From contig DASWRT010000274.1 of the NCBI GenBank assembly GCA_036403035.1, forward strand, positions 1-14,868: a DNA stretch of 14,868 nucleotides, written 5' to 3'. Of the stretch, positions 1-6,608 are shown one piece after another. Below the pieces are notes generated by a model that saw nothing but the letters and a program-made list of their open reading frames with translations, was not told the DNA's origin and searched no databases. The first letter of the stretch is position 1. Each line of letters opens with the position of its first letter. The position numbers and the translations under genes were made by a program. The stretch comes from DASWRT01 sp036403035. GTDB lineage: Bacteria; Pseudomonadota; Alphaproteobacteria; ATCC43930; CGMCC-115725.

Positions 1-94
1 TTATGGCGCTTCGCTGCCCCTGATCAGCGCGACATTCGCAAGTTCCGGGAGTTGTCCGATCACCTCCGGCATATCGCTTCTCGCCGGCCGTCGC

Positions 95-1255
95 TCATGG
101 CGGCGACGAGGCCGTCGGCGGTACCGGCGAGGCGAGGCCGGCTCCGCCGCCGAATGCGGGTGCGGGGATCGGCACAATCCGGGGCGCCGCGGCGAACACA
201 CGCCGCGCGGTGTGCAGCACCGGGCGCTCGACCGTAAGGTAGAGCATGACGCCGGCGAGGACGGCCGGCAGCGCGAGCAGGACGAGCAGCGGTAGAGCGG
301 CGCCTGCGCCGGCGTAGACGTCGAGACCCGATGCGTGCACCGCCTTGGCTAGTCCGACGACGACCGGATGGTGGATCAGGTAGATCGAATAGGACGCCGC
401 TCCGAGGAAGCCCAGCAGCGGCGGCACCCGGCCAAGCCGGCCCTGAATTTCCAGCGAAGCGGCGGCCAGGATCATCATGCCGGCGCCGAGCCCGTAGAAC
501 AGCGTCGGCGCGGTCGTCTGGAAATCGTGGCCCTGCAATTCGACGACGGCGGTTCCGACGAAGCACGCCGCCCCGGCGAGCAGCAGCGGCCAGGATGCAG
601 GCCGGCGGCTGTCCCCGGCGAGGACCAGCCTCGCGACGCCCATCCCGATGAAGAACTCCAGGTTCTTCACGTGCAGGAGGAAATTGAGCGGCGGCGGCAG
701 CGGCGCCGGCAGGACCAGGGCTGCGGCGGCGAGGCAGCAGAACCAGCCGACGAACAGCCTTGTGCCGAATCGGGAATCGAGGATCGCCAGACCGAAAAGC
801 GTATAGAACAGCAGCTCGTGCGACAGCGTCCAGGCGACGCCGACGATCGTGAACTCGCCGGGCGTCGTGAACGGGACGAGCAGGAAGGACTGGACGATCG
901 CCCGCGGGGAATGGGGCGCGTCGCCGCCGAACGACGGGTGCCCGAGGAACAGCGCCAGCATCAGGAACAACACGACCCAATAGGTCGGATAGATCCTGAC
1001 CAGCCGCCGCAGCATATACCGGCGGAAACCCTGCGCGCGGCCGATATCGGCATGATGGACGTAATAGATGACGAAGCCGCTCAGCACGAAGAAGAGGTCG
1101 ACCCCGGCCCGGCCGAGCGGCGTCAGGATGCCGCCGACGATGACGATGCCCGCGTATTTCGGCAGGGCCAAGGTTCCGGCCGCATGGTGCAGCACGACGA
1201 GCAGGGCGGCCACGCCCCGCATGGCCTGAAGACCCGTCAGTTTTTCAGCGTGCAT
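95..1255 (-). CDS. Acyltransferase family 3 (OafA/YrhL-like) integral membrane protein
   Basis: This 386-residue protein is a multi-pass membrane acyltransferase. The family moves acyl groups, often acetyl or succinyl, from the cytoplasm onto exported sugars such as O-antigen, exopolysaccharide or Nod factor. Visible family marks are the N-terminal LTGLQAMRGVAALLVVLHHA stretch (about residues 7-25, with the conserved His pair at 23-24), GVDLFFVLSGFVI near 51-63 and RIYPTYW at 87-93. About ten hydrophobic segments follow. The length is typical for the stand-alone membrane domain, with no SGNH domain fused at the C-terminus; the last ~40 residues are Pro/Ala-rich and probably a cytoplasmic tail. 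The start is chosen because the family motif begins just inside it, although the ribosome binding site is weak. The acceptor substrate cannot be read from sequence. The gene stands alone, with a possible promoter in the AT-rich region upstream. Confidence 0.93.
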   Translation of the reverse strand: MHAEKLTGLQAMRGVAALLVVLHHAAGTLALPKYAGIVIVGGILTPLGRAGVDLFFVLSGFVIYYVHHADIGRAQGFRRYMLRRLVRIYPTYWVVLFLMLALFLGHPSFGGDAPHSPRAIVQSFLLVPFTTPGEFTIVGVAWTLSHELLFYTLFGLAILDSRFGTRLFVGWFCCLAAAALVLPAPLPPPLNFLLHVKNLEFFIGMGVARLVLAGDSRRPASWPLLLAGAACFVGTAVVELQGHDFQTTAPTLFYGLGAGMMILAAASLEIQGRLGRVPPLLGFLGAASYSIYLIHHPVVVGLAKAVHASGLDVYAGAGAALPLLVLLALPAVLAGVMLYLTVERPVLHTARRVFAAAPRIVPIPAPAFGGGAGLASPVPPTASSPP

Positions 1256-1687
1256 GCATGGCCCCGGTCTCCAGCGACCGTTCCTCGCGGCGCAAGCGTA
1301 ACCGCTCTAATGCCGTGAGGCTCTGAACGCCATCGCTGAAAAGAAGATCCGTCTGGTAATAATGAATTCTCCGATTATGAAATCCTGACAATCTACAATC
1401 GGGTCCTTCCCAGATATTTTGAACCTGTAGTCTTCATTATATCTTTTTTAAGTTGATCTGTTTATTTTTTCTCGCTTCCTATTATCCATGGGACGCAGAG
1501 CGTGCCGGCCGTCTTCGCCGGGCGCGCCGTTCCATCGAGCAGGGGACGGAGGATTGCCACGGCGACAAGGCGGCAACCGGCAGCATCGGAGCCGAGGCGT
1601 CGTCTTCTTACGGGCCGGTCCGGCACCAGTAATGATGGCGTAAGCTTATTCCGGTACGGTACCCGAATGGTTCATGAGGAGCGTCGG
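1256..1687. other. Gene-free, AT-rich intergenic region
   Basis: No convincing gene lies in these 432 bases. By hand count, 1331-1480 contains 53 G+C in 150 bases (35 percent), far below the GC-rich DNA around it. It contains T-rich runs near 1443-1449 and 1465-1470. An open reading frame could begin with GTG at 1502 and run into the gene at 1688, but its codons up to 1666 include AGG, AGC, CGA and AGT in a pattern unlike the neighbours, so I treat that part as non-coding. I see no clear hairpin terminator. The region probably holds the acyltransferase promoter and the leader of the gene at 1688. Confidence 0.6.
1436..1464 (-). promoter_or_regulatory. Candidate sigma-70-like promoter for the acyltransferase gene
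   Basis: Read on the minus strand, a perfect TATAAT (1441-1436) lies 17 bp downstream of TAAACA (1464-1459), which matches TTGACA at four of six positions. Transcription would start near 1429 and give an untranslated leader of about 170 nt before the acyltransferase start at 1255. The surrounding DNA is strongly AT-rich, which both favours promoter function and makes chance matches more likely. Confidence 0.35.
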
Positions 1688-2008
1688 TTGACTTTCACCA
1701 AGGACGCGGTCACCGCGGCCTTGCGTTTCTGGCTGGACGGCGGGCAGCTGAAGCTGCCGCCGGGGCATATCGTCGGCGTCGAGCCGACGCCGGACGGCGG
1801 ATGCCGGCTGCGGATGGAGAAGCTCGGCGGCATTCCCGCCACGGTCGAGCTGTCGTCGGCGCAGATGGCGGTCGTGTTCATCGGCTATGCCCGTCATCTC
1901 GGCATCCCGATCCCGCGCAAGGCGGCCAAGTCGGTGCAGGGCACCGCCACCGGCGGGATCATGATGCGCATCGAGATGTCCACGATGGCGACCAAGCAGG
2001 TTCCGTAA
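1688..2008 (+). CDS. Hypothetical protein, about 106 residues
   Basis: I do not recognise this protein. It is soluble, with a mixed alpha/beta look: an N-terminal helix (KDAVTAALRFWLDGG), short beta-like stretches (HIVGVEPTPDGGCRLRM, then PATVELSSAQMAVVFIGYARHLG) and a basic, Met-rich tail. There are no membrane segments, signal peptide or metal motifs. Two starts are plausible. A TTG at 1688 has a GAGGAG ribosome binding site at 1676-1681, six bases upstream, which is the best spacing in the region. An in-frame ATG at 1667 would add seven residues but has no good site. I prefer the TTG. The reading frame has typical high-GC third positions from here on, so it is probably real. It may be a single-gene unit, with 180 bp before the next start. 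Confidence 0.6.
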   Translation: MTFTKDAVTAALRFWLDGGQLKLPPGHIVGVEPTPDGGCRLRMEKLGGIPATVELSSAQMAVVFIGYARHLGIPIPRKAAKSVQGTATGGIMMRIEMSTMATKQVP

Positions 2009-2127
2009 CCTGCCGGCCGGAACGCGGCGTGCGGGATTGCGGGAAAGTGCCGGCGCCATGCGGGCGGGATCTGCGGCGCGGTGACTGACGCGCCGCGCGA
2101 ACGGCGCCCGAATCGCGAGTCCGGAGG

Positions 2128-2156
2128 TTGACTCGTTCGCACTTCGTTCGCATTAT
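2128..2156 (+). promoter_or_regulatory. Sigma-70-like promoter with internal 9-bp tandem repeat
   Basis: TTGACT (2128-2133) matches the -35 consensus at five of six positions. It is followed by a 17-bp spacer and CATTAT (2151-2156), which matches the -10 consensus at four of six. The transcript would start near 2163, 25 or so bases before the gene at 2190. TCGTTCGCA occurs twice, at 2133-2141 and 2144-2152, an 11-bp repeat period spanning the spacer. That is about one helical turn, so a regulator could bind both copies on one face of the DNA. Confidence 0.5.
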
Positions 2157-2189
2157 CGCCGCCTTCCTACCGGCCAGCCGAGACGGGTG

Positions 2190-2519
2190 ATGCAGGACGC
2201 CAGCGACGCCGTGAACGAGTATCTCACCCACGCCTACGGCATCGGGCTGGAGCAGGTGCTTGAGGAGGTCACGCAGGGCGTCGTGAGCACTCGCCTCGTC
2301 GGCAGGGTCGCCGGCAGGGCGGAGCTGGCCGGGGCGATCCGGCACCCGGACGGCGGCATCAGCGAGACGCACCAGGGGCTTCTGACGGTCGAGGGCGTCG
2401 ATTACCGCTTCCGGTGCTCGGTGTTCGTCGATGCGGGCGGCGAACGGTTCGTCGCCGACGTCGGCGAACTCGTGCCGGTCGCGTGGCACGCCGTGATGCG
2501 GATGTGGCTCGGCCGGTAA
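2190..2519 (+). CDS. Hypothetical protein, about 109 residues
   Basis: I do not recognise a family. The protein begins with a helix-rich part (DASDAVNEYLTHAYGIGLEQVLEEVTQ), followed by alternating short strands (GLLTVEGVDYRFRCSVFVDAGGERFVADVGELV) and a C-terminal aromatic stretch (PVAWHAVMRMWLGR). It appears soluble, with no signal peptide or membrane segment. ATG at 2190 is directly preceded by an in-frame GTG at 2187, so either could be the start. The ribosome binding site is weak. The gene sits just downstream of a good promoter at 2128-2156 and is separated from the next gene by 154 bp, which holds its own candidate promoter, so it is probably transcribed alone. Codon use fits the genome. 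Confidence 0.65.
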   Translation: MQDASDAVNEYLTHAYGIGLEQVLEEVTQGVVSTRLVGRVAGRAELAGAIRHPDGGISETHQGLLTVEGVDYRFRCSVFVDAGGERFVADVGELVPVAWHAVMRMWLGR

Positions 2520-2608
2520 CCGCCTCCCAGCGATATGACAATGCCCCGCGTTCGACGGGATGCCGCGCGGCGAAAGCCCGGCGCCCTGCTCCGGAGCGCG
2601 AAGGGGGC

Positions 2609-2636
2609 TTCACAGCGCCCGCGCGGTAGCTACAGT
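2609..2636 (+). promoter_or_regulatory. Candidate promoter for the small-gene cluster at 2674-3422
   Basis: TTCACA (2609-2614, five of six to the -35 consensus), a 16-bp spacer and TACAGT (2631-2636, four of six to the -10 consensus) lie 38 bp before the start at 2674. A ribosome binding site (GAGAAGGA near 2656) follows in the leader. It may drive the next three small genes together. Confidence 0.4.
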
Positions 2637-2673
2637 TCGCCTCGGTTGGATACCCGAGAAGGACTCCTGTCAG

Positions 2674-2868
2674 ATGGCGTACATCCCGACCATCACCGGC
2701 ATTCTCGATATCGAGCGCTCGCCGGAAGACCCGGAACTCGTCATCATCACGGTTACGACCCCCGCCGGGCCGATGAAGGCGCGGATCACGGTCGATGCGG
2801 CCGAGGAACTGTCGCGCCGGGTCGAACGTCTGATGTCGGGGACCGGAGCGGCGGCCGGCGTACGCTGA
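2674..2868 (+). CDS. Small hypothetical protein, 64 residues
   Basis: The frame is open further upstream, but the start at 2674 is chosen because GAGAAGGA lies about ten bases before it and the upstream codons read as non-coding Arg/Pro/Ala-rich sequence. The protein looks like a small beta-then-alpha domain: strands around ILDIERS, LVIITVTTPAG and KARITVD, then a helix AAEELSRRVERLMSG. It is acidic and soluble, and I know of no assigned family for it. It is the first of three closely following small plus-strand genes (gaps of 79 and 31 bp) that could be co-transcribed. The neighbours do not indicate a function. Confidence 0.65.
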   Translation: MAYIPTITGILDIERSPEDPELVIITVTTPAGPMKARITVDAAEELSRRVERLMSGTGAAAGVR

Positions 2869-2947
2869 CCGCGCCCGCATGCGGCGGCGCGGTCGCTGCC
2901 GTCGCCGCTGTCTCCGTCATCCACCCGCGCGACGACAGGAAACCGCC

Positions 2948-3172
2948 ATGCCGACGCTGACGATCGGAAAGAGAACCTATACCGTGAGCCGGGAGCGCGT
3001 CATCCGCGCGGCGGAGCGGCTGCACAAGCTGAGCGAGGCGCGGCGGGCCTCCGGCATCGAAAAGGCCAAGACGCAGCTCGCGCGCGCCGCCGCCGGTTCC
3101 GGCAACTCCGCGGACAACGCTGCGAAGCAGGCAGCCGCCGTGCTGCTCAGCCAGGGCGTGACCGAGATCTGA
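2948..3172 (+). CDS. Small basic hypothetical protein, 74 residues
   Basis: The start at 2948 has an AGGA element about seven bases upstream. The first ten residues (PTLTIGKRTYTV) suggest a beta hairpin, followed by one or two long Ala/Arg/Lys-rich helices (RERVIRAAERLHKLSEARR, then KAKTQLARAAAG), and a last amphipathic helix before the C-terminus. It is basic overall, so nucleic acid or membrane-surface binding is possible, but that is inference. There are no cysteines, membrane segments or known motifs. It follows the 64-residue gene by 79 bp. Confidence 0.65.
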   Translation: MPTLTIGKRTYTVSRERVIRAAERLHKLSEARRASGIEKAKTQLARAAAGSGNSADNAAKQAAAVLLSQGVTEI

Positions 3173-3203
3173 TGGAGGCGGCCGCAGGCCGGACGGTCGG
3201 ACA

Positions 3204-3422
3204 ATGGTCGGCGTGCGGCGGCAGGTGAAACCGGGCGAGCGCTATCGCGCGATGCGGTCGGACGGGTCGCCCTCGCCCGTCGTCTGGGAAGTGGTCGAAA
3301 TCATCCACACGAGCAGCGGCATCGAGCATGCCTGTCTCGCGAAGGTCGGCGACCGGACGGACACGCGGACGCTCGCGACGTCGGTGGTCGCCGACCGCCG
3401 GCAGTTCCGCCGGGAGGGATGA
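3204..3422 (+). CDS. Small hypothetical protein, 72 residues
   Basis: This is a compact, probably all-beta protein: VKPGERYRAMRSDG, then VVWEVVEIIHTSSGIEHACLAKVGD, then RTLATSVVADRRQFRREG. I have an impression that similar small unassigned proteins with a WEVVEI core and a final DRRxFRR occur in alphaproteobacteria, but I cannot name a family. The start is uncertain. ATG at 3204 lacks a clear ribosome binding site, and in-frame GTG codons at 3213 and 3225 are alternatives. It lies 31 bp after the 74-residue gene and is convergent with the HlyD gene that ends at 3453. Confidence 0.6.
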   Translation: MVGVRRQVKPGERYRAMRSDGSPSPVVWEVVEIIHTSSGIEHACLAKVGDRTDTRTLATSVVADRRQFRREG

Positions 3423-3423
3423 A

Positions 3424-3451
3424 CGCGGCGCGTCCGTCTCGCGACGCCGCG
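3424..3451. terminator. Hairpin between convergent genes
   Basis: CGCGGCG (3424-3430) and CGCCGCG (3445-3451) form a perfect 7-bp GC stem around a 14-base loop, filling almost the whole 30-bp gap between the 72-residue gene and the end of the HlyD gene. Neither side has a T tract, so it is a weak or factor-assisted terminator at best. Confidence 0.3.
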
Positions 3452-3452
3452 G

Positions 3453-4793
3453 CTATTCCTCGACGAAGGCGCGGCGGAAGCCGTCCGTGACCGGCGAGAT
3501 GAAGTAGTCGATCGCCAGCCGCTCGCCGCCGACGATCAGCATCTCCGCGGGCATGCCGGGATAGAGTTCGACGCCCTTGAGGCCGGACAGGACGCCGGGG
3601 TCCAGCTCGGCGCGGGCGAGGAAGAACGGCTCGCCCTTCTGGTCCTGCTGCCGGTCGGCGGAGACGTAGGTCAGGCGCCCGGTCAGCACCGGCACCCTGT
3701 GCTGCTTGTACGAGGTCAGGCGGACATTGACGCGCTGCCCCGCATGGACGTGCTCGATGTCCTCCGGCCGCACGTTCGCCTCGACGACGAGCCGGTCGTC
3801 CTGCGGCACGATGTCGAGGATCGGCTGCCCCGGGCCGATGCTGCTGCCTGATGTGAAGAACTTGATGTCGGTGACGGTGCCGCCTTCGGGCGCCGTGATC
3901 TCCTTGTGCTGCGCCACGTCCTGCGCGCCTTTGAGGCGCTCGGACAGGTCGGCGATCTGCGCCTGCGCTTCCTGGAGATCCTTCGAGATGTCGGAACGGC
4001 GGGTGTTGCGGGTCGAGATCATCTCCAGTTCGGTCTGCGCGATCGCCTGCCGCGCCTCCGCCTCCTTGGCGGAAAGCTCGCCGATGTTGCCGCGCAGCTC
4101 GGCGGCCTGCCGTTGCAGCTCCAGCACCCTGTTGCGCGGCGCGTAGCCCTTCGAGAGCAGCTCGCTGACGCCGCGCAGTTCGTCCTCGGTCAGGCGCAGC
4201 CGCGTCGACATCGCGTTGCTCTGCGACCGCAAGGCGCTGATCTGCTCGTTGGCCTGCGCGATCTTCTTCTGCTGAACGGCGAGCGTGCCGTCATAAGTGC
4301 GCCAGCGGTCGTCGAAGACGTGCCGTTCGTTGATGACGATCGCGGCGACCGCCGGATCTCCGGCCGCGGCGTCGAGGAGGTCGGCGGGAAAGGTCAGCGG
4401 GCCGCGCTGGTCGGCCTGCTCGGCACGCAGCCGCGCGGCACGCGCTATCGCGGTCCAGTACTGCGCCTTGAGCTGTCCGACCTGCGCCTGCGCCTGGGTG
4501 TCGTCGAGGCGCAGCAGAAGCTGCCCCGTGGTCACGCGGTCGCCTTCCTTCACCGCCAGCTCCTTGAGGATGCCGCCGTCGAGGATGCTGACCGTCTTGC
4601 GCTTGCTCTGCACGACGATCGAGCCCAGCGCCGGCACGGCGCTGTCGAGCTTCGCGGTGCAGGCCCAGCCGAAGAACCCGCCGAAGCCGATCGCCACCGT
4701 GGCGACGCTGGCGATCACGATGCGGCGCAGCGACGGCGCGGGCGCCTCGGCTTCGAGCGCGGCCTGCCAGGCCGGAAGGGATGTCGACGCCAT
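3453..4793 (-). CDS. Type I secretion membrane fusion protein, HlyD family
   Basis: This 446-residue protein is the periplasmic adaptor that links an inner-membrane ABC exporter to a TolC-like outer membrane channel. It has a short cytoplasmic N-terminus, one membrane segment at about residues 24-44 and a first biotinyl-lipoyl half (SKRKTVSILDGGILKELAVKEG, about 63-84). A long Gln/Ala/Glu-rich coiled-coil hairpin follows to about 330, then the second lipoyl half (APEGGTVTDIKFF) and a beta-barrel region. The C-terminus (GERLAIDYFISPVTDGFRRAF) is the usual ending of type I secretion adaptors. The start at 4793 is chosen because upstream in-frame codons overlap the previous gene and are Arg/Pro-rich. 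It is last in the operon, 49 bp after ABC-B. A single adaptor serves two ABC genes. No outer membrane partner is in the window. Confidence 0.94.
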   Translation of the reverse strand: MASTSLPAWQAALEAEAPAPSLRRIVIASVATVAIGFGGFFGWACTAKLDSAVPALGSIVVQSKRKTVSILDGGILKELAVKEGDRVTTGQLLLRLDDTQAQAQVGQLKAQYWTAIARAARLRAEQADQRGPLTFPADLLDAAAGDPAVAAIVINERHVFDDRWRTYDGTLAVQQKKIAQANEQISALRSQSNAMSTRLRLTEDELRGVSELLSKGYAPRNRVLELQRQAAELRGNIGELSAKEAEARQAIAQTELEMISTRNTRRSDISKDLQEAQAQIADLSERLKGAQDVAQHKEITAPEGGTVTDIKFFTSGSSIGPGQPILDIVPQDDRLVVEANVRPEDIEHVHAGQRVNVRLTSYKQHRVPVLTGRLTYVSADRQQDQKGEPFFLARAELDPGVLSGLKGVELYPGMPAEMLIVGGERLAIDYFISPVTDGFRRAFVEE

Positions 4794-4842
4794 GATGTGT
4801 CGGTAGCTCCGTCGTCGTGTCGGGTCGATGGGGATGCGGCGG

Positions 4843-6597
4843 TCAGCCGGCCGCCGCCGCGGCGGGAACCGGTGCCGGCGAGTCGTCCGTCGCCAGCCGG
4901 GCCGGCGGGCGGGCGGCTCCGGCATCGCCGAGGATCTCGTCGCGCGGGCCGCACCGCTCGACGCGGCCGTCGCGCAGCACGAGGACGCGGTCGGCGGCGG
5001 CGAGGATCGCCGGGCGGTGCGCGATCAGCACGACCGCCGCGCCGTCCTGCTTCGCCGCCTCGATCGTGCGGATCAGCGCCTGCTCGCCGGCATGGTCGAG
5101 GTTCGCGTTCGGCTCGTCGAGGATCAGCAGCCGCGGCGCGCCGAACAGCGCGCGGGCGAGCGCCACGCGCTGCCGCTGCCCGCCGGACAGCGCGAACCCG
5201 GCGCCGCCGATCCAGGTCGAGTAGCCCTGCGGCAGGCGGCCGATCATCTCGTGCACGTCGGCCTTGCGCGCCGCCGCGACGACCTCCGCCGGGTCGGCGT
5301 CGGTCGCCATGCGGGAAATGTTGTCGAAGATCGTGCCGTCGAGCAGCGCGACGCTCTGCGGCAGATAGCCGACGCAGTGTCCGAACGCCTCGCGCTCCCA
5401 GCGGTAGACCTCCTCGTCGCCGAGCAGGACGCGTCCCTCGGTCGGCGGGAAGAGGCCGACCATCAGCCGCACCAGCGTCGACTTGCCGGCGCCTGACGGG
5501 CCGATGATCGCCAGCGCCTCGCCCGGCTCGACCGCGAAGGACACGCCGTCGAGCACGGCCCGGCCCGATCCCTCGGGAACGAAGCGGAGATCCTCGACGA
5601 CGAGCCGGCCGGTCCTTTCGCCGGCCACCGTCGCCGCCGCGCCGGCCGGACGCTCCGGCGCTTCGGCCAGCAGCGTCTTGACGCGCCCCCAGGCGGCGCG
5701 CGCCAGCACCCAGGCGCGCCAGCCGGAAACGAGCTGCTCGAAGGGCAGCAGCATCTTGGCGGTCAGCAGGTTGGCGCCCATCATCGCGCCCGGCGACGCC
5801 TTGTGCTGCATGATGAGAATGACGCCGAGGGTGATGAGGCCGCCCTGCATCGCGAGGCGGATCGTCTTGGCGGCGACCGTGAATCCCCTGGCCCGGCGGG
5901 CCGTGCGGCTCTGCTTGTCGAGGTTGCGGTTCTGCGCCCGCTGCCAGCGCCGCGCGACGGCCGGCAGCATGCCCATCCCGTCGAGCAGCTCGACGTTGCG
6001 CAGCGCCGCCGACAGCTCGTTGAGGCCGCGCGCGGTCGCCGCCGTCGCTTCCGCCATCGGCTGCTTGGTCGTGAGGTCGTTGAGCAGGCTGATCCCGAAC
6101 AGGATTGCGGCGCCGCAGGCGGCGTAGATCCCGAAGGCGGGGTGCAACAGGACCAGCACCATGAGGAGCGCCGGTATCCACAGCAGATCGAGCGGGATCG
6201 CGACCGAGCCGCCGGTGACGAAGAGACGGAGATCGTTGAGGTCGCGCAGCGCCTGAGCCGCCGCCGAGGCGTCGCCGCCGAGGCTGCGGGCGACGGCGGC
6301 CTTCAGCGCCGGGATGTTGAGGCGCCGCGCCAGCCGGTCGCCCATCACCAGGAAGACGCAGGTGCGGCAGAACTCCAGCACGCCGTAGATCGCCATGCCG
6401 GCGACGCAGCCGACGCTGAGCATCGTCAGCGTGTTCATGTTCTTGCTTTGCAGCACGCGGTCGTAGAGCTGCATGTCGTAGAGCGGCACGAACAGCATGC
6501 CCATGTTGACGAACAGCGTCACCGCCCCGGCGACAAGGAACGACTGGAAGAACTCCGCGCGGGTGCGGCGCAGCAGGTCGCGGCTCACCGTCGACAT
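4843..6597 (-). CDS. Type I secretion ABC transporter, PrtD-like (ABC-B)
   Basis: This 584-residue protein has one transmembrane domain and one ATPase domain and powers export of an unfolded protein through the HlyD adaptor. It has no N-terminal C39 peptidase or peptidase-like domain, as usual in the PrtD/HasD branch, whose substrates carry an uncleaved C-terminal signal. The membrane domain shows the PLYDMQLYDRVL motif near residues 38-49 and SVAIPLDLLWIP near 131-142. The ATPase has Walker A GPSGAGKST (366-374), Q-loop Gln414, signature LSGGQ (470-474), Walker B LLILDE (490-495) and switch His527, so it should be active. It starts 11 bp after the stop of ABC-A, which implies translational coupling. 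A hand-made ungapped comparison with ABC-A over the ATPase domain gives 129 identical residues of 211, so the two arose by duplication. The tail is Pro/Ala-rich. Confidence 0.94.
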   Translation of the reverse strand: MSTVSRDLLRRTRAEFFQSFLVAGAVTLFVNMGMLFVPLYDMQLYDRVLQSKNMNTLTMLSVGCVAGMAIYGVLEFCRTCVFLVMGDRLARRLNIPALKAAVARSLGGDASAAAQALRDLNDLRLFVTGGSVAIPLDLLWIPALLMVLVLLHPAFGIYAACGAAILFGISLLNDLTTKQPMAEATAATARGLNELSAALRNVELLDGMGMLPAVARRWQRAQNRNLDKQSRTARRARGFTVAAKTIRLAMQGGLITLGVILIMQHKASPGAMMGANLLTAKMLLPFEQLVSGWRAWVLARAAWGRVKTLLAEAPERPAGAAATVAGERTGRLVVEDLRFVPEGSGRAVLDGVSFAVEPGEALAIIGPSGAGKSTLVRLMVGLFPPTEGRVLLGDEEVYRWEREAFGHCVGYLPQSVALLDGTIFDNISRMATDADPAEVVAAARKADVHEMIGRLPQGYSTWIGGAGFALSGGQRQRVALARALFGAPRLLILDEPNANLDHAGEQALIRTIEAAKQDGAAVVLIAHRPAILAAADRVLVLRDGRVERCGPRDEILGDAGAARPPARLATDDSPAPVPAAAAAG

Positions 6598-6608
6598 CCC
6601 TGCCGCCG

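Noticed and set aside
1..72. Minus-strand frame of 23 residues ending at the first base of the window
   Set aside because: It is very short, lacks a good ribosome binding site and its longer form overlaps the acyltransferase gene in another frame.
2879..2947. N-terminal extension of the 74-residue protein
   Set aside because: The codons encode an Arg/Cys-rich stretch unlike the rest, and the AGGA site fits the ATG at 2948.
3906..5507. 533-residue plus-strand open frame antisense to HlyD and ABC-B
   Set aside because: It spans two real genes on the other strand and has antisense-type composition.
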